DNA from: an uncultured Lachnospiraceae bacterium
GTDB taxonomy: Bacteria > Bacillota > Clostridia > Lachnospirales > Lachnospiraceae
Reading direction: 5' to 3'
DNA: 64,000 nt
NCBI GenBank assembly: GCA_946558695.1
Contig: CAMNTQ010000005.1
Span: 28,057 to 92,056 of the forward strand
Shown: piece by piece, positions 61,039-64,000 of the stretch
Layout: each line of letters starts with the position of its first letter
Numbering within the stretch: the first letter of the stretch is position 1
Program-made: the position numbers and the translations under genes
Notes under the pieces: model-generated
Database searches by the model: none
Seen by the model: only the letters and a program-made list of their open reading frames with translations
What the model was told of the DNA's origin: nothing

Positions 61039-63093
61039 CTATAGTATCAAATCTTGTGTCTTCCTATAATCTTTAAGAGAATAAGCCTCTATCACATTTC
61101 CGCATACAATATACAGTGTATCTTCAATATAGATCCCTCTGGCGGCTCTTACAGAACGCCCGTTGATTTCCTCGGACATTCTGCATTCAAATCCGTTCTT
61201 CTCATCATAACTGAACAGATAATAACGCTCTCCGCCCTCCGTACTTCCTGCAAATCCAATGATATTTCTGTCCGCATCAATGAGCGCTGCCTTGTAATCA
61301 TAGGACACATCCGTACTGTATACATTTTTTAGCACAAGCTTGTGCTCCTCTTTCACATCCGTATTATCTGAGATATCGAACATACTAAGCTTCACACCGT
61401 CTGTCACCTGCGCTTCTTCCTCCACATTCATCCCGATTCCAAGAAGCTTATCTTTTCCGTAAAAATGCAGGTAATCTGAAAATCCAGGTATCTTAAGTTT
61501 CCCTAAAATCTTCGGCTTCTCAGGATTCGACAAATCTACGCTGAATAAAGGATCTGTCTCGCGGAATGTCACAAAATATCCCGTATCTCCAAGAAATCTC
61601 GCTGAATAAACCCTCTCATCCTTCGCAAGCTTCTTAATCGAGCCGATCGTCTTAAGCTTCTTATCCAGCACATAGACAGAGTTCGTCTCCCCGACCGTCG
61701 CCACGATACGGAGGTTCCCCCTGTACTCATCAATGGAAAACGAATCATTGATATATCCCTTGATGCTGCCCTGTACTGCAGATGAGAGCCTGCCGCCTTT
61801 GTAGCCTATTTTACGGATGACTGTCTTTTCTGCCTCACCGTCATCATTCCATTTTGTCTCATAATAATAAATGTTCTCATTGCTCACATACAGCTCGCCG
61901 CCGTCAGTAAAAATCGCCTTACTGTCCGCAGTCTCCGATGGCTTTTCGATATCTACCGCCGTAACAACCTCATACATGCTTCCGCACTTGAAAGGCGGAA
62001 GGCTGATATCTTTTTCCCGCACCAGACCGTCATTTACCATTGGAATAAATGTCCGCGGCAGATTTCCGTCAATCTGACTTCCCACACGGTAATTGCTGAA
62101 CAGATACAGGTATCCCCCCGACATTCTGGATGAACTGTAGTATCCGCTCTGCGTAACGCTCCCCAGCTTTTTCGGCTTCTCAGGATTTTTGATATCATAG
62201 GTTACTGCTTCCGTTTTTTCCTTCGTTTCTTCTCCATTTCCTAAAAAAACATAATCCTCTTCATAAATTTCTTCTGACGTTTCTTCCTGAACAGATATCC
62301 CCCTCTCATAAACGCCCGAAATGTAAACCAGTTTATTTTTATCCGGCACAAGATAAAATTCCTGTATTCTTCTGTCTTTCCCTGCCTTAATCTCGCCTGT
62401 TTCTTTCAAAGAGTCCTTCGTATCCACAATAGAGATCTGCATGCCGTTTTCCTTCAGTACGTACAGATATCTTCCGTCTGTCTTTACGATATCTCCCTCG
62501 TCTACTCCCTCCTGCCGTACATTGGTTTCAGAATAATCGCTGCCTGCACTTTTCGCGCTTCCCGTATCCGCACCGGCCGCAGACAGATCTGCCGTATCGC
62601 TCTCCTTCTGCATTGCCCCTGATGTTACAGTCTCGGCGCTTTCCGACGTCATATCAAAATACCTTTCTCCCCCCTTCTTCTGCATGTCAAGCTTCGCTTT
62701 AATATAGGAATATATTTTTTTATAGTCATCTTCCGTGCCGTTATCCTCTTGTGGGCTTTGTTTTTTTGAAGTGCCGCTCCCCTCATCTTCTGCTGCCGCA
62801 GCGCTGCTTTCATCTTCCATTATATCCTCTGCCAATTGTGCCGCACTCTCGTTTACACCTTTAGGTTCAGGATTTCTCCCGACATTTCCTGCGATCCCAA
62901 TTCCTGCAGCCAGCACCAGACAGGCCGCCAGCAGACCGCCGATGCGGTATAGATTCGTGCGCATGATACTGCTCTTGTTTCCTTTATCCTCTAATAGCTT
63001 TTCCATCTTCTCTGGCATAAGGCTCTCCGGCACTTTTACATCTTTCGTCTTCTCTTCTATTTTTCCCAGAATCTCCTGTTCTCTTTTTTCCAT
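61039..63093 (-). CDS. Membrane beta-propeller protein, candidate anti-sigma factor
   Basis: A 684-residue protein: a helical cytoplasmic N-terminus of about 50 residues (EKREQEILGKIEEKTKDVKVPES), one membrane helix (about residues 54-74), a Ser/Glu-rich linker, then a long extracytoplasmic beta-propeller domain of the secreted WD40-like type (GSDYSETNVRQEGVDEGDIVKTDGRYLYVL and SGGYLYLFSNYRVG are typical). It is 16 bases downstream of an ECF sigma gene, the position of anti-sigma factors, and would hold the sigma factor at the membrane while the propeller senses an outer signal. AAAGGGG precedes the ATG. The regulatory role is inference; the propeller family call is firmer. Confidence 0.85.
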   Translation of the reverse strand: MEKREQEILGKIEEKTKDVKVPESLMPEKMEKLLEDKGNKSSIMRTNLYRIGGLLAACLVLAAGIGIAGNVGRNPEPKGVNESAAQLAEDIMEDESSAAAAEDEGSGTSKKQSPQEDNGTEDDYKKIYSYIKAKLDMQKKGGERYFDMTSESAETVTSGAMQKESDTADLSAAGADTGSAKSAGSDYSETNVRQEGVDEGDIVKTDGRYLYVLKENGMQISIVDTKDSLKETGEIKAGKDRRIQEFYLVPDKNKLVYISGVYERGISVQEETSEEIYEEDYVFLGNGEETKEKTEAVTYDIKNPEKPKKLGSVTQSGYYSSSRMSGGYLYLFSNYRVGSQIDGNLPRTFIPMVNDGLVREKDISLPPFKCGSMYEVVTAVDIEKPSETADSKAIFTDGGELYVSNENIYYYETKWNDDGEAEKTVIRKIGYKGGRLSSAVQGSIKGYINDSFSIDEYRGNLRIVATVGETNSVYVLDKKLKTIGSIKKLAKDERVYSARFLGDTGYFVTFRETDPLFSVDLSNPEKPKILGKLKIPGFSDYLHFYGKDKLLGIGMNVEEEAQVTDGVKLSMFDISDNTDVKEEHKLVLKNVYSTDVSYDYKAALIDADRNIIGFAGSTEGGERYYLFSYDEKNGFECRMSEEINGRSVRAARGIYIEDTLYIVCGNVIEAYSLKDYRKTQDLIL

Positions 63094-63109
63094 AAAAACA
63101 CCCCTTTCT

Positions 63110-63595
63110 TTATGCCAATACAAATTCCATCTTCTCTAGCGCGCGGCTTCTCTTTGAACGCACAGTGTTTGGATTCAGATTTAACGCACTTCCTATTTCT
63201 TTACTGTTATAACCTCCAAAGACAGAAAGCGCTATGATTTCCTGTTCTTCCTGCGTCAGGACAAAAAATGCCTTTCTCACATCCACTGCAATCCCATAAT
63301 CCGGCGTTTTTGCCGTAAACTCTCTTAAACTCTCCGCCTCATTCGCTTCTTTTTTCTGCCTCTCTCCGGATTCCTTAAGCTTTCTTCTGCATGTATTCGC
63401 AAGAATCGTAAACATCCAGCTCTTAAATGCCGTCTCCTTTTGCAGTTTACGAATATTTTCGTATGCAGCAAGCACAGACTCACTTACTGCATCCTCTGCA
63501 TCCTGCACATTTTTCATCCGGCAAAGCGCAAAGCGGTACAAATCTTTATAAATCTCTTCATACATCTGCGCAAATTCTTTTGCATCACATTGCAT
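63110..63595 (-). CDS. ECF RNA polymerase sigma factor
   Basis: A 161-residue sigma-70 family protein with only regions 2 and 4. Region 2: YKDLYRFALCRMKNVQDAEDAVSESVLAAYENI and FKSWMFTILANTCRRKL. Region 4: TQEEQEIIALSVFGGYNSKEIGSALNLNPNTVRSKRSRALEKM. The ATG at 63595 follows GGAGG at seven bases. It is followed by the beta-propeller membrane gene. A possible autoregulated promoter of ECF type lies at 63836-63864; if correct, the leader of about 235 bases includes the palindromic repeats at 63621-63818. Confidence 0.94.
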   Translation of the reverse strand: MQCDAKEFAQMYEEIYKDLYRFALCRMKNVQDAEDAVSESVLAAYENIRKLQKETAFKSWMFTILANTCRRKLKESGERQKKEANEAESLREFTAKTPDYGIAVDVRKAFFVLTQEEQEIIALSVFGGYNSKEIGSALNLNPNTVRSKRSRALEKMEFVLA

Positions 63596-63620
63596 ATCCT
63601 TTCCTCCCACCGATATACTT

Positions 63621-63657
63621 CTTTTTCATACGAGCATGAAAACCATGGCTTTTTTAA
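63621..63657. repeat. Dispersed palindrome, family B, partial copy
   Basis: CTTTTTCATACGAGCATGAAAACCATGGCTTTTTT (given here as an element description; arms TTTTCAT/ATGAAAA) aligns with the inner and right part of the copy at 63764-63818, with the outer left arm largely lost. Confidence 0.6.
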
Positions 63658-63763
63658 CGCTTCCGACACACGGATTGTTCCGTGCTTTCGCACTCTCACA
63701 ATCCCAAAACACCTCGATTCCGCTCATTTTCCTACAGAAAACGGCTCCTTCTCGGTGTTTTGT

Positions 63764-63818
63764 GTGTCAAAAAGTCATGCTTTTTCATGCAAGCATGAAA
63801 CCTATGACTTTTTGACAC
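63764..63818. repeat. Dispersed palindrome, family B, copy 2
   Basis: Outer arms GTGTCAAAAAGTCAT (63764-63778) and ATGACTTTTTGACAC (63804-63818) are perfect; inner arms TTTCATGC/GCATGAAA (63783-63800). Between this and the partial copy at 63621 a further stem AAAACACC/GGTGTTTT (about 63709-63762) is present. Same nested design as 39656-39696. The remaining part of the 354-base gap 63596-63949 holds the tentative ECF promoter and a terminator. Confidence 0.78.
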
Positions 63819-63835
63819 TGGTGTTTCATATATAT

Positions 63836-63864
63836 AAGAGTAAATAAATAAGGAAAATGTTGCA
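63836..63864 (-). promoter_or_regulatory. Possible ECF-type promoter of the sigma gene
   Basis: Minus strand TGCAAC (63864-63859), 17-base spacer, ACTCTT (63841-63836). The AAC -35 core fits ECF promoters; the -10 does not have the CGTC core, so this is tentative. Confidence 0.4.
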
Positions 63865-63888
63865 ATAGAAATAAAGAAAATATGATTT

Positions 63889-63919
63889 ACAAAAATTCGG
63901 CCCGGAATTCTCCGGACCG
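63889..63919 (-). terminator. Terminator of the gene entering from the right edge
   Basis: Minus strand CGGTCCGGA/TCCGGGCCG with a four-base loop followed by AATTTTTG. It lies about 30 bases after the stop of the partial gene at the window edge. Confidence 0.7.
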
Positions 63920-63949
63920 TACTTTTATCAGATAATACCAGATATGCTA

Positions 63950-64000
63950 TTATGACAGCAATTCAATCATTCCATCCGCCATCGTCTGCAATATAATACA
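63950..64000 (-). CDS. C-terminal end of a gene cut by the window edge
   Basis: The minus-strand frame from the edge reads CIILQTMADGMIELLS and then TAA TAG. Two stops in a row followed by a terminator suggest a true gene end. Too short to identify. Confidence 0.4.
   Translation of the reverse strand, partial: CIILQTMADGMIELLS

Overview
The window looks like part of a chromosome from a spore-forming, low-to-mid GC Firmicute, most likely a Lachnospiraceae (Clostridia) member. The reasons are AGGAGG-type ribosome sites, TTGACA/TATAAT promoters, T-box leaders, a preQ1 riboswitch, several sporulation genes (spoIIQ, spoIID, spoIIE, yabP, yabQ, cotS-like) and a gene order around ftsH that matches the Bacillus/Clostridium rqcP-yabP-yabQ-divIC-spoIIE-tilS-hpt-ftsH block. 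I see no rRNA, tRNA, CRISPR array, phage or IS element.

Layout. 0-4.5 kb: a sugar-binding lipoprotein, a hemolysin III protein, a GIY-YIG protein, then spoIIQ and spoIID. 4.5-10.5 kb: glycogen phosphorylase and ileS behind an Ile T-box. 10.6-15.7 kb: a plus-strand operon with a transglutaminase-like lipoprotein followed by a stripped-down type IV pilus-like set (PilC, four small pilin-like proteins, PilT). 15.7-23.3 kb: a cytidylate kinase-like protein, an NhaD-like antiporter, and a two-component system with an FtsX-type ABC exporter whose permease is frameshifted. 23.5-30.7 kb: azlCD, an unusual Lon-like AAA ATPase without protease, an MdoB-like transferase, and two near-identical promoter/preQ1-aptamer leaders, one ahead of a PEBP gene and one ahead of queT, with a Fic gene between. 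30.7-34.9 kb: an ABC exporter operon with an ECF-type promoter; its first gene, a beta-propeller lipoprotein, carries an in-frame TAG. 35-39.6 kb: a large exported protein, a methyltransferase and map. 39.7-48.9 kb: a GH13 glycosidase and the ftsH-to-HU housekeeping/sporulation block. 49-57 kb: phosphoglucomutase, CotS-like kinase, cca, proS (Pro T-box) and glgB. 57-64 kb: a giant TPR-acidic repeat-ATPase protein, a decayed small gene, and an ECF sigma factor with a membrane beta-propeller partner.

How genes work together. Four alpha-glucan enzymes (glgP, GH13, pgcA, glgB) lie in the window but in separate transcription units. The two aminoacyl-tRNA synthetases are each controlled by a T-box for their amino acid. 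Sporulation functions cover engulfment (SpoIIQ, SpoIID), sigma-F activation (a SpoIIE lacking its membrane domain) and cortex/coat (YabP, YabQ, CotS). Three genes are visibly broken: an FtsX permease (one-base frameshift), a beta-propeller lipoprotein (amber codon 32) and a small gene with three in-frame ochre codons. At least two families of dispersed palindromic repeats are present.

The best candidates for something undescribed are the minimal pilus-like operon, the duplicated preQ1 leader in front of a non-queuosine gene, the ECF sigma/beta-propeller pair with a possible ECF-driven ABC operon, and the TPR-acidic-ATPase protein. All functional statements rest on reading motifs by eye; no database search was run.
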